Assembly: GCA_030038355.1 (NCBI GenBank)
Contig: JASHPB010000073.1
Span: 1-58,004 of the forward strand
Direction: 5' to 3'
Length of the DNA: 58,004 bases
From: Candidatus Binataceae bacterium
GTDB taxonomy: Bacteria > Desulfobacterota > Binatia > Binatales > Binataceae
Shown here in pieces: positions 9,149 to 18,181 of this stretch. The notes beneath the pieces are model-generated. The model did no database searches. It saw only the letters and a program-made list of their open reading frames with translations, and had not been told where the DNA came from. The number at the start of each line of letters is the position of its first letter. The stretch's first letter is position 1. The position numbers were made by a program, and so were the translations under genes.

Positions 9149-9673
9149 ATCCTGATCGAGACTCGCATAGGCTCAAGCCACTTTCCAAAACACATATTTG
9201 AGCTGGTTTTTTGATTGTGCTGCTTTCGCTCCCAGAGTACCGAGGATGATGGGGTTGGCGAGGTTCTTGCTCGAACACTATCGAGTATTCCACATCCGCA
9301 TATTGTTGCCATACAAAAGACACTATTTCATGCCGCCCCTAGCAGTCGAGTGCGATATGATAGCGTGGCCTGCGCTTCGGGAAACGCGTCGCAAAGGACG
9401 ATCCGCGTCTCAAGCAGAAGCGCCGCTCCAAATGGCAGATCGCGCGGCGGTGCTCGTCTTAGTAGTTGGTGCGGCCGGTGGACGGATTCGTCTCGCTGTG
9501 GCCGATTAACCTTCCATGCGCGTCGTACATGTTGGATCGGCAAACTCGCCGCCCTTCATGAGGCCGAGAAGCTCGGAAGTCGTTGGTGGAAGGTTGTTCC
9601 GCTCAAGTGACACCGTTGTGCCACAGTCAGGGACCTGTCATCCATCGGGACAGCCAAAAACCCCTTGATTTTC
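9149..9673. other. gene-free stretch upstream of the MFS gene
   Basis: No open frame here has recognisable protein character. The part next to 9148 should contain the MFS promoter, and A/T-rich bases occur around 9180-9215 and 9300-9330, but no convincing -35/-10 pair stands out. Plus-strand frames near 9520-9610 are short and unassignable. Confidence 0.45.
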
Positions 9674-9705
9674 TGGTGCCGAGGGCGGGACTTGAACCCG
9701 CATGT
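9671..9705. repeat. second copy of the 35-bp repeat (tRNA-Leu 3' end)
   Basis: This is the direct partner of 4093-4127, with one mismatch (C at 9679). Here it forms the functional 3' end of tRNA-Leu. This is what a restored integration target would look like after insertion of the segment to its left. Confidence 0.6.
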
Positions 9706-9759
9706 GGTTGCCCACGGAGGATTTTGAGTCCTCTGCGTCTGCCGTTTCGCCACCTCGGC
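9674..9759 (-). tRNA. tRNA-Leu (anticodon CAA)
   Basis: The minus strand folds as a class II tRNA of 86 nt. Acceptor strand GCCGAGG (9759-9753) pairs with CCTCGGC. The anticodon stem GAGGA/TCCTC holds the loop CTCAAAA, with anticodon CAA. A long variable arm (GTGGGCAACCAC) is typical of leucine tRNAs. The T arm is GCGGG-TTCAAGT-CCCGC, and CCA is encoded at 9676-9674. It reads UUG codons. Confidence 0.95.
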
Positions 9760-10388
9760 ACGCTTTTCAGCGGAGGCGAATCAACACTTTAAGAGATGAT
9801 GACTTGGGCCGCAATCGTGCGACTGGAGGCGATACGTCGGCGACGGTCGGATATCAATGGTTGGATGCAGAAAGCCAAGACTATCGGAAGCCAAGAGGGC
9901 GCACGTGTGATACTCATTTCACAGTCAGGTTGATCTACTGCAATTAACAATTAGCTATTGAAGCAAATAGTCAGAACATGTGAATGGTCAACGTATTGCC
10001 GGCATGATCTCTTTGTGGGAGCCGTCGAACGCCTTGACGTCGAGGCCGAACCGCGGCATCCGCTGGTCACGAGCGAAGGCCTCAAGCATGCGATCGCGAA
10101 CCGGACGCTGGTCGCCTCGTTCTTCGCTGCCGCGCTGCGCGGCCCATCAGCAACCTAACAATCTCGCCCACACAATTTGGATCGTCGGCGCGATCATTAT
10201 TGTGGGTGACATATCCGGCTTCCGCCGCGAGTAGTAATAATCAACATCCGCTCGATTGCCGCGACCGGCGGGATGCTGGTGCTGCCCTCCATGATGCGTC
10301 CGACAACGCCCTCGACTGGACTCGTCGCACTTGGCGAAAACGTACTGAGCTGATCGGCGTGACGCCAACGCAGGTAGCACGCATGTAG
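9760..10388. other. mostly eroded sequence upstream of a methyltransferase remnant
   Basis: No intact gene is visible. A plus-strand piece around 10140-10235 encodes the hydrophobic segment 'HTIWIVGAIIIVGDISGF', which could be a membrane helix from the 5' part of the methyltransferase pseudogene that follows. Linking the two is an inference. The rest carries stops in all frames. Confidence 0.4.
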
Positions 10389-10665
10389 GTGGGCCAACAC
10401 GTTGGACGATTGTCCGCGAATCCAGGAATCGTGACGCGTGGGCCGTTCGCACTCGGGCGCCATCCGACTTACATCGGCTGGCTCAGGATGCGTGCCCGGT
10501 ACTTCATGGCTTTTCCGAGCGCGCGCAACGCTTTGCTCGTCGCGGTCGCGCAGCCCCTTCATGATGTGGCGGATCGAGCAGGAAGAATGCCTGCCTAATC
10601 AGGATCCCTAACTTGTGGCGTACAGCAGCTTGGTACGCTACCGGCTCGTGCCCGGTCTCATGTAG
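10389..10665 (+). pseudogene. isoprenylcysteine carboxyl methyltransferase-family remnant
   Basis: Three frame pieces in order rebuild the C-terminal half of an ICMT/PEMT-family membrane methyltransferase. The first is 'GIVTRGPFALGRHPTYIGWL' (the RHP-x-Y SAM-binding signature), then 'YFMAFPSARNALLVAVA'. In another frame come 'RIEQEECLPNQDP', a stop, and finally 'VAYSSLVRYRLVPGLM' ending at 10665. The family ends the same way (EERLL..DP.Y..Y...VRYRLIPG). Indels near 10480 and 10560 and the stop near 10610 make it non-functional. It points head-on at the RND operon. Confidence 0.65.
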
Positions 10666-10687
10666 CCGCGTCTATAACTCGCCCATT

Positions 10688-13600
10688 TCATTGTATGAGA
10701 TCGGTTGGATCGCGCCGTGTGCGCTGCGGGGTCATGAGCTGGTAAATGCCGCCAGCAATCGGCGTCGATATGAGCATCGCGAAAGCAAGCCCGCCGATGA
10801 CGGCGATCGCGAGCGGCTGCTGCACTTTCGCTCCGGCACCGTATCCGAGCGCGAGCGGAAAGAGTCCCGCAGCTGTCGCCAGCGTGGTCATCAGGATCGG
10901 CCGAATCCTGATAGTAGCCGCCTCGAGCAGTGCCGCTCCCTCAGTCGCCGCTTCCGACATCTGACGTTCCGCGTGATCGAGCAACAAGATGCCGTTCTTC
11001 GCGGTGATGCCGATCACCATGATGATGCCCATGAAGGACGAGATGTTGAGCGTCATGCCGGTCACGTAAAGCGCGATCAGGCTGCCGGCGAGGCAACTGA
11101 GCGCGGCCGCGATGCAGGCGATCGCCGGCCCGAGCCGCGCGAATTCCCACACGAGGATCAGAAACATGGCGAGGCTCGCGGAGATCAGCACCAGTGTCAG
11201 TTCGCGGAACGCGGTCCGCTGCTGTGCGTAGAGGCCGCCGTACTCGAGCGTGACGCCGGCCGGCAGGTCGAGCTTACTCAGCCGCCGCCGCGCGGCCGCA
11301 ACGCCTGCGCCGAGGTTGATACCTTCGAGCCGTGCCGTCACGTGCAGCACGGGCCGTTCACGCTCACGATCGATCTCGGCTCGCTCGCCGAGATAAACGT
11401 CGTTGGTGACGGTGGAAAGCGGCAAGCGCGCCCCCGTCGGCGTCTTCATCAGCACTTCGGAAAGCGTGCCCAGGTCCTCGTGGAAAGCGTCGGGATAGCG
11501 CACGCGCACGCCGACTAGCTGTTCGTCGGCCGGCACGTGCGTCGCGACGGTGCCCTCGATGACAGCGTTGAGCGTGTTTAAAATGTCGTCCGCAGTGAGT
11601 CCGTAGCGTGCCGCCGCGGTTTCATCGACGTTGATCTGTTGCACAGGGTTGCTCAGTACTATCCCGTTGAAAACGTCAACCAGGCCCCGCGTACCGCGTA
11701 GCACCTTCGCCACCTGTCGCGCGGTCGATTCGATCACTTCCGGGTCCGGTCCGAAGACTTTTATCTCGATTGGCTCGGGCACTCCCGATAGGTCGCCGAT
11801 AAGGTCCTGCAGCATCTGCGAGAATTCGATGTGCACGCCCGGTAGTGAATTGCGAAGTCGTTCGCGCACGGAGGCGATCACTTCGTCGATCCTGCGGCGG
11901 CGATCGCGCTTCAGCTTGACCGAGATATCGCCGCGGTTCGATTCGGTCAGGAAGTAACCCAGCTGCGTACCCGTCCGTCGCGAAAAACTCTGAACTTCCG
12001 GAGTGGCGCGAAGCGCACCCTCGATCGTTTCGAGCAGCGCGGTTGTGTCGTGCATCGTGCTTTGCGGCGGCGTGATGTAGTCGATAATGAAGGCGCCTTC
12101 GTCGAGCGGTGGCAAGTAATCGGTTCCGAGCACGCGGTAGATCGACCAGGCTCCAGCCAAAGAAATGATCGCGAGCAATATCGACAAAACGGGAGCCCGC
12201 ATGAACGGACGCAGGCTTGCGATGTACAGGGCGCGCACGACGCGAAAGATCACGCCGGGCGGGCGGCTCTCGCCGCGCAGGTCTTCGATAATCCCTTCCA
12301 GCGCGGGCGTGAAGTAGAGCGCCAGCACCAACGAAATTGCCAGACCACCGCCGAGCGTCGTGGCCAGGGAACGGAAGAAAGTCCCAGTCACGCCGGAGAG
12401 GAACACGAGCGGAGCGAATACGATGATCACGGTCATGGTCGAGGCGAACAGCGGACGGCCGAGATGCGACAATGCGTTCGCGATGGCATTGTTGATGTCC
12501 TCGCCCTCCGAGCGCTCGCGATGTATTGCTTCGATCATGACGATGGCATCGTCGATGAAGAGTCCGATGCCCGCGGCAAGTCCGCCAAGCGTCATCATGT
12601 TGAAGGTGAGTCCGGCCGCCTTCATCACGATACCCGTGATCGCAACGGTACAAGGCACGACGATCGCCGCGACGAGCGCATTGAGCGGGCTCGTCGTGAA
12701 CAACAGCACCACGCCAACCGCCAGGATCAGCCCAAGCACGATCGCGTCGCGCACGCTGTTGAAGGATTCGCTCACGAGGTCGGACTGATCGTAGGAAATC
12801 GAAAACGTTACGTCCGGATAGCGGCGTCGAAATTCGTCGAGAATCTTACGCGCCGCGGCCGCGATCTCGACCGTGTTGCCCTCAGGCCTGCGCGAAATTC
12901 CGACCAGTACGGCAGGGCCGTTTTCGCTCTCCGTGCGGATGTAATCCTCTTTGATCCCGAGCTCGACCAAGCCGATGTCGCGTACGCGGACCGGCTGCCC
13001 GGCGTGATTCGCAATCGGGATGTTGGCGATCTGATCGGCGCGATGATGATCCGACTCGAGCACGGTCAGCAGCATCCGGTGCGCGTCGTAGATGCGGCCG
13101 GGCGACTCGATCACATTGTTGCGCGCGAGGCCGCTGACTACGTCGTCGGGCGAAAGATCATGTTGCAGGAGACGGCTGGGATCGATCCGCACCACGAACT
13201 CACGACGCTTGCCGCCCACCACTTCCACGCGGTACGTGCCGTCGATGCGATGAAACGCGGGGGTCAGATCGTAATTCGCAATATCGGTGAGTTCCACCAA
13301 CGAGCGCGTGCGCGAACTAAGGCTGGTATCCACGATTGGGAACGTCCCGGTAGTCAGCAGCAGGGCCTCGGCGTCAGTTCCCGACGGCATTGCCGAATGG
13401 GCCTGCTGAACCGCAGCCTCCAGCATCTGGAAGGAGATTTGCGGATCAGCATGCTCGGAAAAGGTAACGTCGACCTCGGCGCTGCCGCGCGTGGTAGTCG
13501 ATCGCACCAGCGATACTCCGACGACAGAGTAGGCGGCTTCCTCGAGCGGGCGCGTCACCGTCGCCAGCATCTGCTCGGCTGGCAGATCGCCGCTGTCTGC

Positions 13601-13729
13601 GAGGATGATCGCGCGACGGAAGGTGAACTCGGGAAACACGGCGCTCGGAATCGAGAGCGCGAGGATCACGCCGAGGGCCGTCAGCGTGAACACGGCCAGC
13701 AACGCCAGAGTCGAGGTTCGGCCTCTCAT
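10688..13729 (-). CDS. RND efflux permease (inner-membrane pump)
   Basis: This 1013-aa, 12-helix proton-driven pump has two large periplasmic loops. The first helix lies at about residues 7-27 and is followed by 'PSAVFPEFTF'. The transmembrane-4 proton-relay motif is 'GLFIDDAIVMIEA' with D393 and D394. The second half begins around 520 with 'LGTDYLPPLDEGAFIIDYI', and 'TGTQLGYFLTESNRGD' follows. These features resemble the CzcA/HME-like branch more than AcrB, but no clear metal-site methionines were identified. Its ATG overlaps the stop of the fusion-protein gene (ATGA, 13726-13729), so the two are translationally coupled. With the TolC-like and fusion subunits and a two-component system upstream it forms a complete tripartite exporter. 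Export substrate is unknown. Confidence 0.92.
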   Translation of the reverse strand: MRGRTSTLALLAVFTLTALGVILALSIPSAVFPEFTFRRAIILADSGDLPAEQMLATVTRPLEEAAYSVVGVSLVRSTTTRGSAEVDVTFSEHADPQISFQMLEAAVQQAHSAMPSGTDAEALLLTTGTFPIVDTSLSSRTRSLVELTDIANYDLTPAFHRIDGTYRVEVVGGKRREFVVRIDPSRLLQHDLSPDDVVSGLARNNVIESPGRIYDAHRMLLTVLESDHHRADQIANIPIANHAGQPVRVRDIGLVELGIKEDYIRTESENGPAVLVGISRRPEGNTVEIAAAARKILDEFRRRYPDVTFSISYDQSDLVSESFNSVRDAIVLGLILAVGVVLLFTTSPLNALVAAIVVPCTVAITGIVMKAAGLTFNMMTLGGLAAGIGLFIDDAIVMIEAIHRERSEGEDINNAIANALSHLGRPLFASTMTVIIVFAPLVFLSGVTGTFFRSLATTLGGGLAISLVLALYFTPALEGIIEDLRGESRPPGVIFRVVRALYIASLRPFMRAPVLSILLAIISLAGAWSIYRVLGTDYLPPLDEGAFIIDYITPPQSTMHDTTALLETIEGALRATPEVQSFSRRTGTQLGYFLTESNRGDISVKLKRDRRRRIDEVIASVRERLRNSLPGVHIEFSQMLQDLIGDLSGVPEPIEIKVFGPDPEVIESTARQVAKVLRGTRGLVDVFNGIVLSNPVQQINVDETAAARYGLTADDILNTLNAVIEGTVATHVPADEQLVGVRVRYPDAFHEDLGTLSEVLMKTPTGARLPLSTVTNDVYLGERAEIDRERERPVLHVTARLEGINLGAGVAAARRRLSKLDLPAGVTLEYGGLYAQQRTAFRELTLVLISASLAMFLILVWEFARLGPAIACIAAALSCLAGSLIALYVTGMTLNISSFMGIIMVIGITAKNGILLLDHAERQMSEAATEGAALLEAATIRIRPILMTTLATAAGLFPLALGYGAGAKVQQPLAIAVIGGLAFAMLISTPIAGGIYQLMTPQRTRRDPTDLIQ

Positions 13730-14739
13730 TTGTCTTGCGCGATCTCGACCCGGAGACCGTCCGACAGTGTGTAGCCGCCAGATGTAATCACCAGGTCGCT
13801 CGGATGAATCCCGGACGTTACCTGCACACGATCGCCTTGACGGATGCCGAGGGCTACTTCGGTGCGGTGCGCGCGCTGGTCGGGCCCGACGGTGAAGACA
13901 TGGAAGCGGTTGTTGCCTGGATCCTGGAAGAGCGCCGACTGTGGAATTGAAATCGCTGCCGGGTTGCTCTCGGTCACGATACGCACCGTCACCGGCGAAC
14001 CGGCCTCGAGGATTCTCTCGCCGCTCGCGAAGTCGAGTCGCACGGTCGAGCTTGCCGTCGCCGAGTCGAAATTCGGCAGCACTGCGACCATGCGGGCCGG
14101 ATATGCTTTGCGTGGACGCATCGGTGAATACACGCTCGCAGACATCCCGGCCGTGAGCGCGTGGAGTTCGGTGAGCGGCACGCTCGCTTCGATATACAGG
14201 CTCCGCGGATCGATCAAATCCGCGATCGGGTCGAGGTCGCCTACAATCTGGCCGCTGGTCACGGGCGGCTGCGAGACGATGCCTGAATCCGGCGCGCGCA
14301 CGGGGATGCCGGCGCTGTGCGTGTAGCGATCGACGGAAAGGGCGAGCGACTTTGCGCTACCGGGGTCGATCTTCTGCGCCACCGCCAAGCCCGCCTCCGC
14401 CGCTTCGATCTCGCGATTAATCACGTGCGCCACAATCTGACCTTTGTTCACCCAATCGCCCGTAACCAGCTTCATCCCGGTGACGCGTCCGGCAGTCGGC
14501 GCGCGGATGATCACATGATGCGTGGCGACAGTCTTACCGAGCAGATTCAGTTCCTCCTGCATCGGCATAACCTCGGCGCGCACGGCGCTTACGACCATCG
14601 TCGGATTGGCGGGCGCGCTTTCTTCTTCATCATCATCTGCCGTCTGCGGCGACAAATGACATGCCGAAAGGACGAGGAGAATTGCGAGCGCGAGCCGCCA
14701 GCGTATACCGCGCGCCCGCCGCGCCATGCCAACCGTCAT
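13726..14739 (-). CDS. RND periplasmic adaptor (membrane-fusion) lipoprotein
   Basis: I place the start at ATG 14739, where ATGA overlaps the stop of the upstream tolC-like gene, giving 337 aa. The longer upstream frame is arginine-rich and runs antisense-like, so it is rejected. A lipoprotein signal ends in 'LLVLSACHLSP' (lipobox Cys about residue 28). An acidic linker (DDDEEES) leads into the adaptor core: 'HHVIIRAPTAGRVTGMKL' (lipoyl/barrel-sandwich half) and 'IPVRAPDSGIVSQPPVTSGQ' (second half), then beta-barrel and membrane-proximal domains. The alpha-helical hairpin between them is short. The adaptor links pump and outer-membrane channel. Confidence 0.9.
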   Translation of the reverse strand: MTVGMARRARGIRWRLALAILLVLSACHLSPQTADDDEEESAPANPTMVVSAVRAEVMPMQEELNLLGKTVATHHVIIRAPTAGRVTGMKLVTGDWVNKGQIVAHVINREIEAAEAGLAVAQKIDPGSAKSLALSVDRYTHSAGIPVRAPDSGIVSQPPVTSGQIVGDLDPIADLIDPRSLYIEASVPLTELHALTAGMSASVYSPMRPRKAYPARMVAVLPNFDSATASSTVRLDFASGERILEAGSPVTVRIVTESNPAAISIPQSALFQDPGNNRFHVFTVGPDQRAHRTEVALGIRQGDRVQVTSGIHPSDLVITSGGYTLSDGLRVEIAQDK

Positions 14740-15989
14740 CGAATACGTCCGCACAGCAGGTCGATCTCGGCTGCAGCTTCGCGCACGGCGAACTCTTCTT
14801 CGAAGCGCTGCAGGCGAAGATCCTCGGCGCGCTGATAGGCGTCGAGCACCTCGAGCAGCGTCACGCTGCCGCCACCGAGAAAGCGGGTCCAAGTGAGCGC
14901 GAACGAATCATCAGCGGTCGGCTGCGCGCGAGCCAACAGGTCCAGCATACGCCCGGCCTGATCATAGCGGATCGAGGCATCGGTGATGCGGCGTATCAGC
15001 GTGTACTCGGTATCGCGCGCCTGGGCCTTGGCCGATGCGACCTTGGCCTTGGCTTGATCGATGTGCGAGGTAATCAGCCCGCCATCGAATATCGGCATCG
15101 ATAGAACTGTATCGTAAGAGCCGCCGAAGTTGTGCGACACGGTCTCCGGTGGATCGATTCCAACGAAACCCGTGGTGAATGCAACCTGGAAAGTCGGCAG
15201 GCGCTCGGCCTTCGCCGCCTGCACCTGCAGCCCGGCTGACGAGAGCGCGCGCTTGGTTGCCTGCATAACTGGGCTGCTCGCGATATCGACTGCCGGCTTC
15301 GGTGGAACGCCCGCCAGGTCGGTTATCTCGAGGTCCGGCTGGTTGAACTCGCCGATTAAGGAACCTAGATTCGCGGCCGCGCGCTGCGTCGCGACCTGCT
15401 GTTGCTCGAGCGCAATCTCAACCTGGTCACGCGCGGTGCGCACTTTCAGCACGTCGCTCGCGTTGGCGCGGCCCGATTTGCTGAGCGCCACGATTGTCGC
15501 AAGATAGCGATCGAGCCGCCCCAGGCTGCTGCGCAACTCGTCCGACGATTCATGCGCGCGAAACAACTCTTCGTATGCGACCGTAGTGTCGTATGCGATC
15601 TGCGCCTGCGCCGCCGCGATGCCGAGGCGCGCCGCCTCAGCCACGTAGCGGGCCGCGCGCCAATTGGCGGCGCGCCGTCCCCAGTCCCACGCCGTGTAGG
15701 TTGCCATTACCATCGCGGCGCTGAGGGCACGATTGGTGACTACTTCGTTATATCCCGGTGCGTTGTAGTATTCGGCGCCGGTCGAAATGTTTGGAAAGAG
15801 CGGGGCGCGTTGCTCGTGCACCTGCGCGGCCGTCATGTCACTGCTCGCGGCAGCTGCTTCCATCGACGGCGCAAACTTGATCGCGCGATTAACTGCGTCA
15901 GGTAGCGTCAGCGGCGCCGCCGAACTTACTCCCGTCATCAGGACGATCGCGGCCATAACTGCTACGAGTCGACGACAATGGGGTTTCAT
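14736..15989 (-). CDS. TolC-family outer-membrane efflux protein
   Basis: I place the start at the ATG 'MKPHCRRLVAVMAA' (15989), giving 417 aa with a cleavable signal peptide (AAIVLMTGVSSAAP). Longer starts would overlap the operator-like sites at 16027-16074. The mature protein begins 'LTLPDAVNRAIKFAPSMEAA', typical of the OEP family, and has two repeated helical hairpin halves (about 30-220 and 225-410). 'DWGRRAANWRAARY' and 'IFDGGLITSHIDQAKAKVAS' are the usual channel-helix landmarks. It is first of three overlapping genes of a tripartite exporter. About 100 bases separate it from the histidine kinase stop, enough for its own promoter. Confidence 0.9.
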   Translation of the reverse strand: MKPHCRRLVAVMAAIVLMTGVSSAAPLTLPDAVNRAIKFAPSMEAAAASSDMTAAQVHEQRAPLFPNISTGAEYYNAPGYNEVVTNRALSAAMVMATYTAWDWGRRAANWRAARYVAEAARLGIAAAQAQIAYDTTVAYEELFRAHESSDELRSSLGRLDRYLATIVALSKSGRANASDVLKVRTARDQVEIALEQQQVATQRAAANLGSLIGEFNQPDLEITDLAGVPPKPAVDIASSPVMQATKRALSSAGLQVQAAKAERLPTFQVAFTTGFVGIDPPETVSHNFGGSYDTVLSMPIFDGGLITSHIDQAKAKVASAKAQARDTEYTLIRRITDASIRYDQAGRMLDLLARAQPTADDSFALTWTRFLGGGSVTLLEVLDAYQRAEDLRLQRFEEEFAVREAAAEIDLLCGRIR

Positions 15990-16026
15990 CGTCGCAAGGA
16001 TAACAGCGACCAATACTTTCTGCCTA

Positions 16027-16074
16027 ATGAACGGACGTTCATGTAGGCGCAGCACCTAATGAATGGATGTTGAA
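16027..16074. promoter_or_regulatory. tandem TetR-type operator-like palindromes before tolC-like gene
   Basis: The perfect 16-bp palindrome ATGAACGGACGTTCAT (16027-16042) is followed by the related sequence ATGAATGGATGTTGAA (16059-16074). The two are in the same register 32 bp apart, about three helical turns. Both are preceded by CTA. TGAA-N-TTCA symmetry is common in operators of AcrR/TetR repressors. They lie 38-85 bases upstream of the chosen tolC-like start, downstream of the two-component genes. No tetR lies nearby; the protein that binds is unknown. Confidence 0.5.
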
Positions 16075-16090
16075 GTTGGCAGAGTAGAAA

Positions 16091-17443
16091 TCACGATTCG
16101 GTTCCAGCCGGTAGAGTGACTGTTGCTTCACATCCGCCGCGTGGCAGATTGGCAATCGTGATTTGGCCGTTGTGATGGCGCACGACTTCCTTGCAGAGGC
16201 TAAGTCCAAGCCCGCTGCCCTCGGCGCGCGCCGATTTGCTCCGGTAAAAGCGCTCGAATACGAGCGGCAGGTCTGCGGCCGGAATGCCCGGCCCGTTGTC
16301 GATCACGCGCATCGTCACAGAATTTCCATTGCAGGTGACGCTGAGGCCTACCTCGCCACCGCCCGGCGCAAACTTGAACGCATTGTCGAGCAGGTTAATC
16401 ACGACGCGGCGCAGGTCGGGAGGATTTCCTCGCACCAGTGCGACGCGTGCGAGATCGACCTTGAATTGCAATTGCCGCTCGTGAGCCACGGGTTCGATGT
16501 TGGCCGCGATCTCGGCCGCGATTTCGCTCAGATCGACAACGGTACTATTCAGCGCGGTCTCGCGATCGAGCCGCGCCAGCATCAGCAGGTCATCGGCCAT
16601 CTTACACATCGCGATCACTTCGCTGAGCGCGGTTTCAAGTGCGGCGAGATTCTCCTCCGAGCTCCGAGGACGAGCGATCGCAACCTCAAGGCCCGTCCGC
16701 AGTGTCGCGAGCGGAGTGCGCAGCTCGTGCGCCGCGTCTGATGCGAAGCGGCGCTCGGCTATCGATGCGCGTTCGAGCCGCGAGAGCAGCGCGTTGATCG
16801 CCTCGGTCAGCCGAGCGACCTCATCATGGATCGGCGGCGGTGGCAGCCGCGCCTCGAGTCGTTTGGGCTGAATCGCGGCCAGCCCTTCGGAAAGCTCGGT
16901 GATGGGTTGCAACGCGCGGCCGACCAGCCAGTATCCTCCGGCCACGCTGAGTACGAACACAATTGGCACGAGTATGAGAAGTGAAGTGAGGAACTGCCGC
17001 GTTGCGTCGCGGATCGGCGTGACGTCAACGCCATCCTCCAGGTAGGCATCGTGAGCATTGAAGCGTAAAGGCATTACCGCGAAACGAAACGAACCATCCG
17101 ACGAGGGGAAGATGCCACGCGATTGAAAACTTGCATCCGGCGCCGATGGCTCGGCGCGCGAGTCGCCAAAATCGGCGATCGCGCCATCCTCGGTGACCAG
17201 GCGGACGTGGCGATGCGCACCGAGATCGCGCTCATCGCTCAACTCCTTGACTACCTCGGAGGCGCGGGAACTCGGGCCTTCGGCGATCTGGCGCGCACTG
17301 GTATCCGCCTCCTCGAGCAACGCGGCATCGACTCGCCCCCAACCTTGGGCCACGAACAACTGGTATGCCGCGATACATGCGACAAGCAGAATCGCCGCGA
17401 GAATCAGCGTCCAGTAGATAGTGAGTCGAAGCCGAATGCTCAT
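16091..17443 (-). CDS. sensor histidine kinase of a two-component system
   Basis: The protein has 450 aa. Helix 1 (about residues 8-31) and helix 2 (about 152-175) frame a periplasmic sensor domain of about 120 residues. A HAMP linker follows (GRALQPITELSEGLAAI). The phosphoacceptor His is H239 in 'SDAAHELRTPLATLRTG'. The HATPase_c domain shows the N box 'VVINLLDNAFKFAPGGG', 'DNGPGIPAADLPLVFERFYR' and the G2 box 'GSGLGLSLCKEVVRHH'. The layout matches QseC/CusS/CzcS-type kinases. It starts 24 bases after the response-regulator stop, so the two form a pair, and it probably controls the exporter genes downstream. The signal is unknown. Confidence 0.93.
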   Translation of the reverse strand: MSIRLRLTIYWTLILAAILLVACIAAYQLFVAQGWGRVDAALLEEADTSARQIAEGPSSRASEVVKELSDERDLGAHRHVRLVTEDGAIADFGDSRAEPSAPDASFQSRGIFPSSDGSFRFAVMPLRFNAHDAYLEDGVDVTPIRDATRQFLTSLLILVPIVFVLSVAGGYWLVGRALQPITELSEGLAAIQPKRLEARLPPPPIHDEVARLTEAINALLSRLERASIAERRFASDAAHELRTPLATLRTGLEVAIARPRSSEENLAALETALSEVIAMCKMADDLLMLARLDRETALNSTVVDLSEIAAEIAANIEPVAHERQLQFKVDLARVALVRGNPPDLRRVVINLLDNAFKFAPGGGEVGLSVTCNGNSVTMRVIDNGPGIPAADLPLVFERFYRSKSARAEGSGLGLSLCKEVVRHHNGQITIANLPRGGCEATVTLPAGTES

Positions 17444-17467
17444 CGGGGCGCGCGCGCTGGCGCGCGA

Positions 17468-18139
17468 TCACTCAGCATGTATCGAATAGCCGACGCCGCG
17501 CACGGTCTGAATCTTTACGGTGGCCCCGAGCTTCTGGCGCAGCCGATTGATGAAGACGTCGATCAAGTTGGTAAAGCTATTCAGATCGGAATCCCAGACC
17601 GTTTCAGCGATCATCGCGCGCGTCACATTCTGTCCGGCATGACGCATCAGCAGCTCGAGTAGCATCGTTTCCTTGGGCGAGAAACTGATCGGTTCGCCAT
17701 TAAGCCGCACGCGGCGCCGGCTCGTATCGAACTCGAGCGGTCCGACCTTCAAGGTCGGCGAGCTGCTCACCGCTTTGCGGCGAGCAAGCGCGCGGATACG
17801 CGCAACCAGTTCCGCGAAAGCGAACGGCTTTACCAGGTAATCGTCCGCGCCGCTGTCGAGGCCCTTGATGCGCTCTTCCAGCGTGCCGTGGGCGGTGAGA
17901 ATCAATGCCGGTGTGTCATCGCCGGCGGCGCGCATCTCCCGCAACAACTCGAGTCCGCTTTTGCCTGGAAGCTGGAGGTCGAGGACGATCAGTTCGAATC
18001 GCCGTGCCGCCATCGTCCGCGCCGCCGCCTCCGCGGCATCCGTCCACTCGACTTGAAATCCTTCTTCTTTAAGACCTTTGCAAAGTGACTCTGCAAGCCG
18101 CACTTCGTCTTCGACGACGAGCAGGCTGAGGGGCGTCAT
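17468..18139 (-). CDS. OmpR/PhoB-family response regulator
   Basis: The 223-aa product has a receiver domain (residues 1-115) with acidic pocket E10-D11-E12, phospho-acceptor D54 in 'LIVLDLQLPGKSGLELL', T82 and K104 in 'DYLVKPF'. A winged-helix DNA-binding domain follows (about 128-222), with 'RLNGEPISFSPKETMLLELL' and 'NLIDVFINRLRQKL', then 'VRGVGYSI'. It pairs with the adjacent kinase and very likely activates the downstream exporter. It starts 42 bases after the membrane-protein gene at 18182, so it could also be read from the selenium-binding-protein promoter. Confidence 0.94.
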   Translation of the reverse strand: MTPLSLLVVEDEVRLAESLCKGLKEEGFQVEWTDAAEAAARTMAARRFELIVLDLQLPGKSGLELLREMRAAGDDTPALILTAHGTLEERIKGLDSGADDYLVKPFAFAELVARIRALARRKAVSSSPTLKVGPLEFDTSRRRVRLNGEPISFSPKETMLLELLMRHAGQNVTRAMIAETVWDSDLNSFTNLIDVFINRLRQKLGATVKIQTVRGVGYSIHAE

Positions 18140-18181
18140 GGAAGAAATGCTTACACGGCGAACGGTCGAAAAAAAGCCGGG

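Noticed and set aside
12050-13774. A 574-codon open frame antisense to the RND permease, and a similar 485-codon one antisense to the P450 (24384-25841).
   Set aside because: Both are Arg/His/Asp-rich mirror frames typical of GC-rich genes; neither has domain character, and the sense genes are unmistakable.
14739-14892. Longer start for the adaptor lipoprotein gene.
   Set aside because: The extension is an Arg-rich shadow of the tolC-like gene and would hide the lipoprotein signal; the ATGA overlap at 14736-14739 gives a natural start.
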